Part shown: positions 22,222-34,303 of the stretch, in pieces | How the letters are laid out: every line of letters starts with the position of its first letter | How positions within the stretch are numbered: the stretch's first letter is position 1 | Assembly (NCBI GenBank): GCA_019973155.2 | Contig: BPQB01000091.1 | Coordinates: 60,343-124,342 of the forward strand | DNA: 64,000 nucleotides | Source: Phanerochaete sordida | Lineage: Eukaryota; Basidiomycota; Agaricomycetes; Polyporales; Phanerochaetaceae | Direction: 5' to 3' | Made by a program: the position numbers and the translations under genes | Notes under the pieces: model-generated | What the model saw: the letters and a program-made list of their open reading frames with translations, nothing else | What the model was told of the DNA's origin: nothing | The model's database searches: none

Positions 22222-23200
22222 ATGGCCGCAGTCATCCAGGTCGATGACAGCGATTCCAGAGTTCAATACCAGGGGTCGTTTACCCTGGGGGGAAATAGTA
22301 CAACGGAACTCGACGGGTATGCGTAGATTCTCTGGATAAGTGATAAGCATCCCGAGTGTAACTGATTTCAGTACGACACATGGACCCAATTCTAACGGTT
22401 CAAACGTCACCTTGTCCTTCGATGGTACGTGTCACATTTACATACATAATACCTTCATGCATTGACCTCTGACGTAGGCACCAGTATGACATGGTTTGCT
22501 ACCCTGACCGGATCCAAAGTAGACCGGGAAAGTGTCATTGTTTTCACCGTAGATAACGACACCACGACCGCAACTACTATAACGCTCCATCAGCCGCAAG
22601 CGACGTTATATCGCCAAAAGATTTACAGTTCGCCACTGCTGCCTGCCGGTGTACACACCGTTGTTGCAAACACGCAGAAGACCCATCCGACAATCGTTTG
22701 GTTCGACTATCTTGAGTACATGACTAGTGGTGACAGAGATCCCTCTTTTTCGACACTAAACACCTTGATTGACACCTATTGCATTAGAGACGTCGCAACA
22801 GCCAGACCCAGAACCATCTCAACTGTCCAATCAGCCGGAACGAATAGACAGGAGCAGAGTCATACTCCCTGCCGTGCTCGTCCCCTGCATCGCCGTTCTT
22901 CTGCTGGTCGCGGCGTTAGTCTTGTGGAAACGCCGGAAACGGCAGAGAGCGGCGCAGGGATTCGACGCGCACGTGAACCCCTTTGCGACATATGCCCACC
23001 CTGAACGTATGCTCTACGGCCAGGAAATAGCCGGTATGGTGCAATGTCATGAAGGCTACAGGGCTCATGCGGCGTCCGAACAAGCCTCTCTGTATGAGCC
23101 TCCGCCGTCTTATGCATCCCTCCCCCAGCCCCAGTCAGTGCACCGATCCGCAGTCAAACTGTCGAGGAATGCTCACCACAGGCCAGGAATATCCTCGTAA
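22222..23200 (+). CDS. Single-pass membrane protein, family C (C3), PPPSY tail
   Basis: Exons 22222-22316 (95 nt), 22372-22424 (53 nt), 22478-22729 and 22788-23200 give 270 residues. N terminus MAAVIQVDDSDSRVQYQG, no signal peptide; then THGPNSNGSNVTLSFDGT, WFATLTG and IVWFDYLEY. A fourth exon after a 58-nt intron is required to join ectodomain and membrane helix (VILPAVLVPCIAVLLLVAAL, about 150-172); the stop-transfer is WKRRKRQR. The tail carries EPPPSYASLP, 35 residues before the end. The stalk is the shortest in the family. Upstream sequence resembles that of C5. Confidence 0.82.
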
Positions 23201-23722
23201 CCACAGATGCTGCAAGGCAGGCTCAGGGTATGGAAAGACTGGGGTCTAAACAGAGATAGTGCCGTCAGAGGCGAGAAGGATTGACCTTCTCGCCCCGCAC
23301 CGTAGACAGTAGCCGAACGCTCTTGCAACGAGCCGGAGTGCACAAAATGAAACACCTCACCGTATTAGCACCATGATGTGCGATAAGAGTGCGAGCTGTG
23401 CCGAACGGTGGATACACTGAACAGGCAAGCGGACAAATTTCTCAGATAAGCTCTCTTCGCCCTGGTCAGAAATTCTTCAGGCTCCTGAAAAGATCCATGA
23501 CATATATCCTGCACTGACGACGAACGAGAACCGAAGGCTATAATGTGCCGAGAAGCTATGATAATCTCACTTGAGGCTTTTGACGACATCTCCAGCTCCC
23601 TGATAGCGATGGCCGACTGGCGATATCGATCAAGCCTTACGGTGTATATAAGAAAGCTACCTTGGTCCCCTCTGGATGCCAGACCCTTCGCCCAATCGTA
23701 CTAGCGTCCCGCAGCTCTGAAT
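23201..23722. other. Gap with the C4 promoter
   Basis: No gene. A TATATAA element at 23645-23651 lies 72 nt before the C4 start. Confidence 0.45.
23645..23651 (+). promoter_or_regulatory. TATA box of C4
   Basis: TATATAA 72 nt before the ATG; the flanking AAGAAAGCTACCT resembles ACAAAGCTGACCT after the C7 TATA box at 36361. Confidence 0.5.
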
Positions 23723-24638
23723 ATGAGTGCCGTCATACGAGTTGATGACGGAGACCCTAGGATCAAGTATAGAGGCAAATTCGCCATCGGAGGAAGTAAT
23801 GTGACGGAGTTCGACGGGTGAGCCGCTCATGTCGTGGATCTATTGCTGCTCTTGCTGAGCATGAAACGCTTGCTCCCCAGCACCACCCACGGAGCGCTAA
23901 CAAACGGCTCAACAATCGCCTTTGCTTTCAATGGTACATTCAAATCTCCCCTCGATTACTGTACGAGGCTCACGCCGAGACATAGGCACCAAGGTCGCGT
24001 GGATCGGTACAGTACACGGCCCGCCGCGCGGTCCGCCGAGCGTCGTGGCGTTTGTAGTGGACGACGACCCGGCGACTGCGCGCACTCTGATAGCGCCACA
24101 CCAAGCGCAGACAGCCTTTCGTCAGGTACTGTACTCATCGCCGCCGCTTCCCATGGGCACACACACCATTATTGCGACCGTTCTCGACGCTACGAACACC
24201 ACCATATGGTTCGACTACGTTCAATACACGCCCGGAAACGCGACAGAACGCGAAACGACGGCGCTATCGTCGTACTCGCACCCGTCAGCCCTGCCGACGC
24301 TATCCCAGCCGCCGCCCCAAGCCATGCCTGCCGCGTCATCGCAGTCGCGCGGATCTGCGAAGTTGGGCACCGTCTTACCAGCGGTGATAGTTCCAAGTGC
24401 CGCGCTTCTTCTCCTCGCTATAGCATATGTGGTATGGAGGCGGCATCGCGCCATCCGGCGCCGCTCGGACACCAGTCTCCTGGCTCGCGAGGACAAATCC
24501 TGCACCATGGAGGATGAACAGGACGGTCTGGACACGAAGATAGCACCTGGCTTGGCAGGGATGATTGGAGGTGTGGAGGGCAAAGGGCACCATTCCGAGA
24601 AGAAGGAGCCGCTTTCGGGCAGAGGGTATCTTTTGTGA
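23723..24638 (+). CDS. Single-pass membrane protein, family C (C4)
   Basis: Exons 23723-23817 (95 nt), 23881-23933 (53 nt) and 23986-24638 give 266 residues. Start MSAVIRVDDGDPRIKYRG; exon 2 THGALTNGSTIAFAFNGT; ectodomain VAWIGTVHGP, VAFVVDDDPATA and IWFDYVQYTPGN. Membrane helix about 168-190 (LPAVIVPSAALLLLAIAYVV), then WRRHRAIRRR. Closest paralogue is C7, which ends in NGPPLYTGHHS; here the equivalent end is KKEPLSGRGYLL, so the PPxY motif is lost. It heads the duplicated unit 23.7-28.0 kb. Confidence 0.82.
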
Positions 24639-24949
24639 GCACTAATTCATTCATCGGAGGGCATACATAACTCATATCTCATCCTTAGCAGCAACGCAGG
24701 CATCGAAGTTGTGTTGTAAGCCGGTGGAACGAGAAGCTCCATATGCAAACCTGTCGATCTGGCACTACTTGCTCAGAGCGGATGAGACTGCTAGCAACGA
24801 ATCTACCCTGTGATATGATTAGATACTTGATATTGCACTGAGTTTATTGCGATAATAGCGATACGCCGGCGGAGGAAGGCTCAGCTTTATGCGTAAACAA
24901 CGGAGGACAGCCTTATAGGATGACACCTCATGACAACTCAGGGCCTCAC
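24639..24949. other. 3' flank of C4
   Basis: The block GGTGGAACGAGAAGCTCC at about 24721 recurs as GGCGGAACGAGAGGCTCC downstream of C7 (about 37565), part of the segmental duplication. Confidence 0.5.
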
Positions 24950-25330
24950 CATCGCCGCCAAGCTGCGTTCAGCACATCTGCCATCCGAGGCTGTCGCCAC
25001 TGCCTACAGGCGCAGACATCGCCACCGTCGTGGCACTCACTGTGTAGTCGCACCGCGTGTAGTTCGGCTATCTTGAGTATACACTGCGCATCGAGGCAAA
25101 ATGCCGCTACGACAACTTCTGAGGAGCCGCCACCATCTTCTGCGACGCCTGCGCCATCTATCATGACGTCATACTTCCATCGCCCACGACCCCTGCACCT
25201 CCATCGCCGTCAGTCAATTATCCCGTTTGACGCCTCGCACGCGAGTGAGGTCACGCACCGTCTTGCCTATGAATGTTCGCGCAGCACATTGCGCTGCTAG
25301 TACTGGCCCGAACGCAGGCGATGTTGATGT
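24950..25330 (+). pseudogene. Decayed family C fragment
   Basis: Resembles the end of the ectodomain of family C: CTGCCTACAGGCGCA, then TTCGGCTATCTTGAGTATAC in place of the WFDYLEYT codons, with TAG replacing the Trp codon. A later patch (GCAGCACATTGCGCTGCTAG) resembles the membrane-helix coding region. No open frame spans it. The equivalent place after C7 (37780-38235) holds a similar fragment. Confidence 0.5.
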
Positions 25331-25879
25331 CGATGGCTGGGGGAGGACTTCGAGGTGAACCGTGCAAGTAGAGGGTCAAAATCCAGCCCGCGACGAAGCG
25401 GATTGCTTCATATCGAGCCACAATTACTCTATTCAATATGTTTCTGTGAGTCACGCAGCTCTGAAATCCTAGTCTCCAGCTTACCACCGTCGAGCCGATG
25501 ATGGATCTCTCGCCATGGGACGGCCTGAACCGCTCCCAAAAGGGCTAACGGTCGCCGGGCGTCGCTAAGCAGGCGGACCGAGTCAGGTGTCCGGATAAAA
25601 GTGCTATGAAGGCAGACGGTATGATGGTCAGCATTCAGTCCAGGGCGCCGTACCGCACGACAGCGCCGCGTTCGGCGCGCAGCCCCGCGCTGTACTGTAC
25701 CTGTGTAGATGCTATCCAAATGCCATCTATTTAAGATATGTCGTAGGGATAGACGGTAACCAGGGCCTCTCAGACTCGAGCCGCACGTAAGATAAAAGTT
25801 TGGAGGCGTAGAAAGGATGGCGGTGAGCGTAACGACTGAGCATGGACGCCATCTTCGAGTCTTGGTGGCAGACGACCTG
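25331..25879. other. Unassigned gap
   Basis: No gene or repeat recognised. Confidence 0.35.
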
Positions 25880-26930
25880 CATATTCGTGAAGCGCCGTCC
25901 CGACGCCTTCCTCATTTGGGGGGCGCCGGTGCACGTGATATCCCGGTCGAGTCCGCTGGGCGCGGGGGCCTGAAAGTGAACGTTCTTGATTTAATGACCT
26001 TCTCCTCGACACGCTTCAAATACCTCGCGAGTCGCCCGTAGGCTCTTCGTACTTCGTGTTACTACTCGTCATCTAATTTCTGCCCTCCTCACTTTCATCT
26101 TCTTCCTGTTTCTCTCACTCACGAGATGTCGATGAGATGCCACGACAACTCGAAAGCCAGAGACTCGGACTCGCTGCGCGCTCGGCACGCTCATTCTCAT
26201 ATCTGCGTTGCGGTAAACCAGCCATCTCAGACGTGCAGCACCGCTTACAGACGCGCGCACGTCGATTGCCCGAGTGGCCAATGCTCTACTCGCTTGGGCA
26301 CTGCACGCGCAGAGGTCCGCGACGCCCCTCGGGGGCGGAGGCGGAAACAGCGAGAGGCCTAGCAGATTGAACATGTTTAGACGACAGGAGAAAGCAGCAT
26401 CCTTTAGTAACAGCGTTAACCTGACGGAGCAAGCCGGCGACTGGGCGGAAAGAGGAGTTTCGAAGTACGATTCAAAGTGCGTGGTCTGCGCTTTTGCAGG
26501 ACGTATCTGTATACTGACATGGCACTACGTGCTCAGTTGGATCATGAAGATTGAAGTCTAAGCCTTTGCTCGATGTCCCGCGGGGTGTGGGCGCGACTGG
26601 CATTCACATGGCCGCATGTTCGAGCAGGAAGTAAGGCAGGTGGGTCTACCATATCACCATGCGTCAGGCTGTGCACCGACTGCTCGCCACAGACTCTACG
26701 AAACCAGCGCTTTTGCTTGATCTATTCGGCATTGCCTATAGCTGGTATGTCCGCGAACAATTCGAGGGCAGATTGGAGGCACTCGCGATGCGTGGTACAC
26801 CTCCGGTGACGTCCTTCCCGACCGAGCGTTCGACCTGGTTCACGACGGTTCCTCAAAACTACGTAGCGCAAGATTCAAAGCGCGATGAGTCCGAGACTCT
26901 TGAGAACCGGATGAATGCGTACAGCGTCGA
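25880..26930 (+). pseudogene. Hsp104/ClpB-type ATPase pseudogene, copy 1
   Basis: Fragments of a Clp/Hsp100 N-terminal region in changing frames. Near 26420 VNLTEQAGDWAERG corresponds to the DLTALARAGKLDPVIGR region before the first Walker A. Around 26589 GVGATGIHMA stands where GVGKTAI is expected. At about 26720-26800 LFGIAYSWYVREQFEGRLEAL matches the [23 protein letters not shown] segment of Hsp100 proteins. Intron-like GT..AG pieces are kept, so it arose by DNA duplication. The 5' part (25880-25960) shares the ATCCCGACGCCTTCCTCATTTGG block with copies 2 and 3. The match rests on memory of family motifs; a protein search would settle it. Confidence 0.55.
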
Positions 26931-26999
26931 CAGGTGGGGCAAGGTCCGGCGCCACACTCTGCCTGTCGACATTCGACAGTATGCAGCTCCTCACATCAC

Positions 27000-28000
27000 T
27001 TCCAGAATGCACACGCCGCTGACATCGGCGTATACATCAGCGTTGCAGTCTACTGCACCATCCGCGGCGCACCGACTAGGCCGCTGAGCACCTCGCTTTT
27101 CATGGTCACCTGCGACCTTCCGCGCCAGGCGAACGTCACGCTATCGCAGCTCGTAGCCTACCGGGCCCGTATTCCCGCACACGCAGTATATTTTGGGCGA
27201 GGAGAGGTCCAGCACGCTCGCAGGCCCTTGGTCATCCATTCTCTCCATACTGATTTTACCTACATCCCCACACTGGCATGATCCTCCCCGCCATCATCTC
27301 CCCCATTACGCACTTCCTGCTCTTTGCGGGCGCGTATGAATCTGCCCTCTGAGGGCTGACCCCGTGATGACATATCCGCGTGCAGAACGCGAAGGGAGTG
27401 GACCGCGTGTGGATCGACTTCCTGGAGTACGTGCCCCGCCCTGCGACTTCCACGGGTTTGAGCTCGACAGCGCCGCTGCTGGCACCCTCTGCGTCGCCCG
27501 CGTCGAAAGGCGCGGCGTCCTTCACGGCCGCGGGCCCTTCGTTCTCCGCCACCGCTGCAGTACCCTCGCCCACTCCCCCAGCGCCCTCGCGCTCAGCGGC
27601 GCCACGCAAAAGCACGCTCACCTCGGCGCGATCCCCGTCGCGCCCGTCCTCCTCCTCATCGCCACATACTTCTTCTGGCGCCGCCGCACGCACATGCGCA
27701 CCCGCACCGGCTCATGCGAGAGCAGCCTCGGGCACGTGAGCGCGCCGTGTGTCGGCACGCCGCCCGCGGCTTCGTTCGCCACGCCGCACGTCCTCGCGCC
27801 CATCTGATTCGCGGCGTCGCGCGCGTTCTCCAGCGCGGCGCCGACGTCGGCGCAGCAGCCGTTCCCCGCCGCCTGCATGCCGCCGTAAAGCCCTTCCCTG
27901 CGCCAGCGGCCATTTCACCGCCGCCGTCGAGCGCGTCCTCTGCGTCGACGTCAGTGGTGCTCCCAGATGTGCCGCGCCATCCGCCGTATCACTCGCCCCA
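27000..28000 (+). pseudogene. C2-like family C pseudogene, copy a
   Basis: Follows Hsp104 pseudogene 1. Reads TIRGAPTRPLSTSLFMV (C2: TISGAPTTPPSTSLFMV), later VWIDFLEYVPRPATS (C2: VWIDFVQYVPLPATS), then helix-coding and tail sequence up to about 28000, where CTCTGCGTCGACGTC resembles C2 exon 4. These pieces lie in different frames, and the HMWWSSGELSPG block is degraded to a CD/Y-containing remnant. Confidence 0.65.
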
Positions 28001-29153
28001 CCGAGCGCTGGACGCTGCTGTGTCCGGCCTTGCAAACCACCTTCCGAGCCCGGCGCCGCACAGACGTCGCGACGGGTGCTGAAACCGTCCGGGTTGCTTG
28101 CTGCGCGGGACAGACGTACGACGGTGTCAACAAGGTGGCAGTGATTTCGCTGCGCGCGCGCTGTCCGGCGGCATGCGTGCGACGAATGACACAGCAATTC
28201 ACGGACTGCAAGCTTCGGGCCGTGCTGCGGCTTTGAATTACCACGCCCAGCATGCCGCCAGACGGCGCAGGAACGTCAGGTGCGGTGCTGCTACTAGCGA
28301 TGGCGACAGCAGCCAACCAGGACGGGCCGGTGCCGGATCGCACTCCCTGCGGCACTCGTACCATGCGCGGGCCGCGGCGCGCAGGCGCATCGTACGCAGG
28401 CCCCGCTCTGGCACGCGTGGGCAGGAACGGAGCCGGTGATGTGCACGTCGGGGATGGCCGTGCGGTTCGTGGGGCAGAGTTGAGGCCGCCGTGTGCAGCC
28501 CTGCCTCGGCGAGCAGTGGTCCCGCGAGTGCATGGCGAACAGCGGTTGCTACGGGAGGCATGCTGTAAGGGAACCTATCGCTGTTGGACGGGCTTTGGGA
28601 GCCCGACGTGCTGTCCTGGACGGGGAAGGGGGTGGTTGCTCGGATAGGCATGTCTGACCTGGGACACAAGAGCAGGAGGTGCTGAACTTCTAGCCAAAGA
28701 TGGCGATCGTATGGCTGGGAACCGAAAGTCTGGAATATCTTGAGTCGCGGTTCATTGGGTCAATATCGACCGCTAGCGAAGCGAGGAAGCATACGAGGAC
28801 CTGAGAGCTGCAGTACTCAGTATGGCTGTTAGCCATGCGCAAAGAGTGCTCATATCATACCATCTTCCAAGCCAAATAGCCCATCTTGGCGGAGATAACG
28901 GCCATCGCGAAAGTGCCACCCGTGCGATGCACGATCTACGGATATCAGCGCAGTGGTAAGGTCTATGTTCGCGTGCGTGTGCACACTGTTGCATGTTGCG
29001 CTGAGGGATTGTATCGGGGTATATTACTTGACGGAGCGTATGTAATTTGGTTGGGTTGCCACTATTTAGCCGGACGGCGGCTGTGAGTAAGTCAGTAACC
29101 AAAACGTCCCCACAAAAGCTCTTCACTCAGCTGGACCTCGCACGGTTTAGCAA
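28001..29153. other. Unassigned gap before C10
   Basis: A 131-codon open frame at 28252-28647 is GC-driven, Arg/Gly/Ala-rich and shows no domain I know; I do not call it a gene. A TA-rich patch at 29015-29025 could serve the C10 promoter. Confidence 0.4.
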
Positions 29154-30046
29154 ATGGCCGCCCTAATTCAAGTTGACGATAGCGATTCGAGGGTCGTATA
29201 TCACGGCTTGTTTCAGATAGAGGGAGATCCTACAGTCGAAGTAGACGGGTGCGCACCGATCCTCTGATTTCAGTGTATCCGGCGCTGATGTAAACCGCTC
29301 TCTCAGCACAACACATGGACCGCAGTCGGATGGCTCGACCGTGACGTTCTCTTTTGACGGTGTGGATCACGCGCGACGTTCGCGTGACCTGTGTGTGCTC
29401 ATGCTGGAATGCAGGCACAAACGTCGCATGGTTCGGTACAATAGCTGGCTCGCAGCAGGGCCCGCTCACCGTGGTGCTCTTCGTGGTCGACCAGGACCAG
29501 ACGACCGCAAGCACCCTGACCGCGCCCCAGTCCCTCGCGACTCTTTATCACCAGAAACTGTACGCTTCCCCTCCGCTGCCCGCAGGGGCGCACACCATCG
29601 TCGCGACTACGGTCGACGCACAGCCGCCGGGTTTGATATGGTACGATTATTTGGAGTACACACCGAGCAACGACTCGTCGTCTTCATCGGTAGCCCCGAC
29701 GACGGCCACGTCTCAGCAAGCGACGCCGAGTCCTTCGCACATTTTGCAGCAGCAGCATACGACGGGAAAGATCAAGACCATACTCCCGGCGGTGCTCGTA
29801 CCGTGCGCACTGTTTCTCTTGCTGGCCGTGGCCCTTGTGGTCTGGGGAAGAATTAAGCGGCAGAGAAAAGGGCAGCAATGGGACACGCACGTCGACCGTT
29901 TCGAAGCCGGAGATAGTCTTGCAGATAGGCTCAACGCAGAGGAGCATGCAGGACGTGTGCGTGTTGAAGATGTTAATGCGGCTGACGAGGCAGAGCGGTC
30001 ACCTCGGGTAGACCCGCCGCCCTCGTACGCAACCCTGCCTATGTAG
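29154..30046 (+). CDS. Single-pass membrane protein, family C (C10), PPPSY tail
   Basis: Exons 29154-29248 (95 nt), 29307-29359 (53 nt) and 29415-30046 give 259 residues, the most compact member. Start MAALIQVDDSDSRVVYHG; exon 2 THGPQSDGSTVTFSFDGT; ectodomain VAWFGTIAGS, VLFVVDQDQTTA, LYHQKLYASPPLPAG and LIWYDYLEYTPSN. Ser/Thr/Gln stalk, then a helix (about 164-186, LPAVLVPCALFLLLAVALVV) and the basic RIKRQRKG. The tail contains QQWDTHVDRFEA, shared with C6 and C9 (DTHV or DTHI), and ends VDPPPSYATLPM. A clean example of the family architecture. Confidence 0.85.
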
Positions 30047-30519
30047 GTAAGTCAATCTTGTTGCAGGCGCACCAAAAGTGACTCACAGACACCGTTGAAG
30101 TGATACCGCAGACCCCGTTACTCCTAGGCAGTCCTCGAAAGCCGTAAGGTCGAGAATCTGATACGTATTACAAATGAACCAAGGACCATACCTACTCAGA
30201 CGTCTCCTGGGGTTGGATGGTGGGGCCAAGGACCCGTTATTGTGGACCCACGGGCTGAGTAATGGGTGCTTCTGCGGCGGGCCACATGTGTAGGGGGCTT
30301 GTCCTGCCAAAGACGCCGCGCTACGATATATACCCAATGTATAGGGCCACAGCTCTGGCCCCTGAGCTCCCTTCAATATGACCATATACGCTGTTCGGTG
30401 AGCCAGTGAAGCATGATGGAGGCTAGTAATATTCCTACCAATGTCGGCGATTCACTTCATATTTTTGACGGGATGACGGTAGGCGTAAGAGGCGGAGGTA
30501 TCCCGACACGTACCTCATT
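30047..30519. other. Unassigned gap
   Basis: 3' flank of C10; nothing recognised. Confidence 0.35.
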
Positions 30520-31690
30520 TGGAAGGCGCGGGCGCACGTGACTGCACGGCCCCGCGGACTGCCTTCTGCTCCCGAGCGATCTCGACTCCGTTCTCCTCGC
30601 CATGTCTCAAATGCCCCGCGAGGCATCCGCGAACCCTTAACATCTCTTTCATATTCCCGCCTCATTCTCCTGCTTCTCTTTTCTCACCGTCTTCCTGTCT
30701 CTCACTCACGACAACTCGAAGACCAAAGACTCGGGCGTAGCGCACGCTCTGCACCCTTTTTCTCATCAACGTCGCGGTAAGACGGTCCTCTTCGACGTGC
30801 AGTGCCCACGACGCGCGATTTCAGGCCAACTGTGCGGTATGCCGATGCTTTGCTGCCGCGGATACACGCGCGGAGCGACGCGACGACCCCCGGCGTTGGA
30901 GAGCCTGGCGGGTTAAATATGTTCGGGCAGCACCAGCGGTAATATAAGAGAGACGCATCGAAGGAGCATAGCTTTGACGTGACGGAGCTCGGGCGCCATG
31001 GCAAGCTCTACACGATGACTAGGCGGGATGAGGAAGTTTGGGAGAGCATTCAAAGTACGTGGCTTGCGCTTTCGGAACGGAGAAGCGTATTTTAACATAA
31101 CGGCCCTGTACTTAGTCTGATGACGACGAACGAAGACACTGGCGAGCCCAGTGCGGGTGCGACTGCCATTCACATGGTCGCGCAGTCGAGAAGTACTAGA
31201 GGTGCGTTTACCATCTCGTCATGCGTCAGGCCGTTTACTGACTGCTCCCACCAGACTATCTAAAACAAGCGCGTTCGTTCCATTACCTGGCGTCGACCAT
31301 AACCCGGTCAGGTATCCGCGGATAATTCGAGCAAGAGCTCGAAGGCTCTCGTGTGCGACGTCGAGGACAAAGCGGGCAGCACCACCTGTCTCACCGACGA
31401 GGCGCGCACGCTGTTCAACTTTTGGTGAGCCGATTCTGCACACGATAGCCTAAGACTTCTATTAACATGATATGCAGCCACGATATACGGCGCATGGCTC
31501 ACTTCCAAATCCTTCCTTCCCGACCAAGCCATCGACCTGTTCCACGAAGCCGCCTCAGCACTGCCTCGAGCAAGAGTCCAAGCGCGCCGAGCTCGAGATC
31601 TTCAAGAACGGTTCGGACGTGTACAGCATCAAGTAGCGACCTCCAATCAAGCACACGCTCGCAAGACACGCGCGTGAGTCGCGCGTCTCA
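30520..31690 (+). pseudogene. Hsp104/ClpB-type ATPase pseudogene, copy 2
   Basis: The clearest of the three. DVTELGRHGKLYTMTRRDEE (from about 30978) corresponds to the Hsp100 segment DLTALARAGKLDPVIGRDEE. GAGATAIHM (about 31160) stands at Walker A. VCDVEDKAGSTTCLTDEA (about 31350) stands at the Walker B region. After a GT..AG intron (31422-31479), IYGAWLTSKSFLPDQAIDLF and HEAAS match the [20 protein letters not shown] block. Large parts between these are missing and stops interrupt the frame. The promoter-side block at 30496-30545 is shared with copies 1 and 3. Confidence 0.65.
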
Positions 31691-31849
31691 ATGACGTGCG
31701 GATCGCGGATCGCGCGAAGCTTGAGCAGACCAAGAACATTAAACCGCGCCTCGACCAGGCGAAGCACGAGCTCGACGTTGCGCAGTGCCAGGATGGAATA
31801 TCTCTTCCCGAGTCGTCATGGATTGACGAGTCTGGCGTGGGCCCACTCC

Positions 31850-32590
31850 CATCGACAATCAACGGCACGCAGCTCCTCACATCACTCTCTGGGGGCGCAA
31901 GCTGGGATACGCGCAGGCACCAGCATCGTGGTCAACGGCATCGTCTCCGGCGCACCGACCACGCCGCTGCGCACCTCGCTCTTCATGGTGGTCTGCCGTG
32001 CCCTGCGAACGTCATGTCATCGCAGCCCTCAGCGTACCGTGCCCATGTGCCAGCACATCCGATGGTCTTCGGGCGAGCTGAATCCCGGTACGCACACGCT
32101 CCACGGTCAAGGGCCCTTCGTCGCCCAGTCCAGCCATGACATTTTCACCGACATGCCCCGTGGCACCCGCCCTCAGCGCAGTAACCCAAAAGCGCACACA
32201 CCTAGGCACGATCCTCCCCGCGATCATCGTCCCCGCTGCGCTCCGAGTCCTTCTCCTGCTCGCAGGCGCGCATAGTTTCTGGAGGCGCCTCACGCATGCG
32301 CGCACCCGTACCGGTTCGCGCGAGCGCATCTCCGGACACGCGTGTCCGCCTCACGGCTTGATGCCCCCCAAGTCGCCTTCGTACCGCTGTACTGCCACGC
32401 CCTCGCCGCTGGCGTAGAGCGCACCCTCGGTTACACCACCGACGTCCGTGTGCTGACCATTCACCGCCATACACCGGCGGTTCCTCGCGGACGGCGCGGC
32501 GCACTCGAGGGAGAGCAACGTGCTCTCGTACGCTGGAGACGCGCGCGTGCCCGAGAGCGAGGAGTGTCCGCCAGCGTACGTGGATAAAGG
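31850..32590 (+). pseudogene. C2-like family C pseudogene, copy b
   Basis: Follows Hsp104 pseudogene 2. GTSIVVNGIVSGAPTTPLRT matches the start of C2 exon 3; MCQHIRWSSGELNPGTHTL matches HMWWSSGELSPGTHTL; the helix-coding part reads ILPAIIVPAALRVLLLLAG; the tail ends EECPPAYVDKG, keeping the PPAY motif. The pieces lie in different frames and the VWIDF block is lost. Confidence 0.7.
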
Positions 32591-33312
32591 GCGGAGTGGG
32601 TGCTGTGTCTACATCTCGGTGTGTTATGTGGATATTGGGCACGATGTCTGCTCGCAGCTGGCCTGCGCTCTGCGTGTTGCGTGCTTTTACATGGCATGCA
32701 ATCGATCATCGTCGAAATTCCAAGCTTGCTTGTGCGCGCACCGAGTCCCTTGGACATATTCCCCTCGACGCTGTAGCGTGATGCGGGATATCAGCAACGA
32801 GCGCAGGTCCGTTGTCCCGGTCTTGGTCTCGAGCTCCTTACCCGGATTCCCTACAGCGGCTCGTTGAACAACCAGAATCACGCTGCACCGCTTCCTGCGG
32901 CACATTTCATGGATGCTAGCAGCTCTGGAGCGGGAACAACTGCTGTAGCAGTCCCACGCGTATCTGTGCCGAGCAGGCCGTCCCGCGGTGCATTTAATGT
33001 ACTAGAGTAGCTGCTCCGAGGGTGCGTCCAGGCTTTCTCTCCGGTAGCTGTCGGTGCTGGAAGAGTACCCGCCACGCAGTGCGCTGCGCATACGATCCTG
33101 CGCTAACATTGTTGCCCTCTTCCGATAATCATCACCAGCGCATCACCCTGTCAGCAGGTGAAAAATGTAAGGGCCTTCCGCGATGGCTACTGGTAAGAAG
33201 CTGTGCGATATTGATAGCCTGTGGCCTGACCGCGATCAGGCCCAGTCACTATGTATATATCACGAGTTTACTGTAACACCCTGGCCCAAAAACTCACTCA
33301 CTAGGCGCTTTC
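32591..33312. other. Gap with shared upstream region of C5
   Basis: 33003-33275 resembles 21376-21700 upstream of C3. A TATATAT at 33254-33260 lies 53 nt before the C5 start. Confidence 0.45.
33254..33260 (+). promoter_or_regulatory. TATA box of C5
   Basis: TATATAT 53 nt before the ATG at 33313. Confidence 0.4.
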
Positions 33313-34303
33313 ATGGCCGGCGCTGTCCAGGTTGACGACAACGACTCGAGCATTGTTTATAGCGGCCAGTGGATCATTAGCCTAGGTAATAAGAACGAGT
33401 ATAACCTGTAAGATCTCGTTTTGCGAGACGCCTATTCGTCCGATAACTAAAATGCTGCAGAACCGCACACGGAACGTTCGAGAATGGCTCTACAGTTACT
33501 TTCTCTTTCTTTGGTACGTCGTTGATTGTACGTGCTCTTCTGCGTTTGACATTGTAATCACAGGTACCAGCGTGATGTGGTTCGGCACAATTCCTGGTGG
33601 GCTCACAGGTCCTTCGAGCGCAGTCGCGTTTGCCGTAGACGGCGATCAAGCCAGCTCGAAGACCGCAATTTTACCAATGTCCCTGCCGAAGTCAGTAATA
33701 ACAAGCCACCTATGGTACTCGTCGCCAATACTTTCGAATGGTCCGCATACTGTCGTCGCCACCGTGCTCAACGCGCAGCCGGAAATCCCACTGTGGATCG
33801 ACTACTTAAATTACACGTCCAGCGGCCTGCCGGTAGACGTTCCGAATGCGCCATACAGCGGGACGACGAGCTCAGCCTCGGTTGTGCCGGAGACATCTGA
33901 GGCGCCATCGCCTGCGATCTCAATGACTCCTTCGCCCATCGCGTCCCCAGCGCAAGTACCGCAAGGTACTCGTCCGGGAACATCGGCACCGTCGCACCAC
34001 AGCGCGGTGCATTTGAACACAGTCATTCCGGCAGTGCTAATTCCGCTGACTGCGCTGATCGTGCTGTTAGCTGCGGTCCTGAGGCTGCGGCGAGCGCGAC
34101 GCGGCCGTGGTGGCAACACAATGCGCGGTATCGGCCCACCGCCATTCGTTAACATTGAGCGTCCCTCGGGTGACACAAACAGGAATGACTGTGGCCATGA
34201 CAACCCAGAAAGTCCTACCATCTGCGCAGAGGCTGGGTCTGCTAGAGGAGAATCCGCGTCAGCAGGAGACGTCCGATCCGTTCCCGCACGTGTACCCCCG
34301 TGA
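33313..34303 (+). CDS. Single-pass membrane protein, family C (C5)
   Basis: Exons 33313-33407 (95 nt), 33461-33513 (53 nt) and 33564-34303 give 295 residues. Start MAGAVQVDDNDSSIVYSG; exon 2 AHGTFENGSTVTFSFFGT; ectodomain VMWFGTIPGG, VAFAVDGD and PLWIDYLNYTSSG. A Pro/Ser/Thr stalk precedes the helix (about 203-223, IPAVLIPLTALIVLLAAVL) and the basic RLRRARRGRGG. The tail has GPPPFVNIERP but no PPxY; it ends SVPARVPP. Exon 1 ends in a slightly different sequence (YNL in place of xDG) but at the same length, which supports the model. Confidence 0.8.

Noticed and set aside
28252..28647. 131-codon frame at 28.3-28.6 kb
   Set aside because: Composition is that of random GC-rich DNA; no paralogue, domain or splice support.
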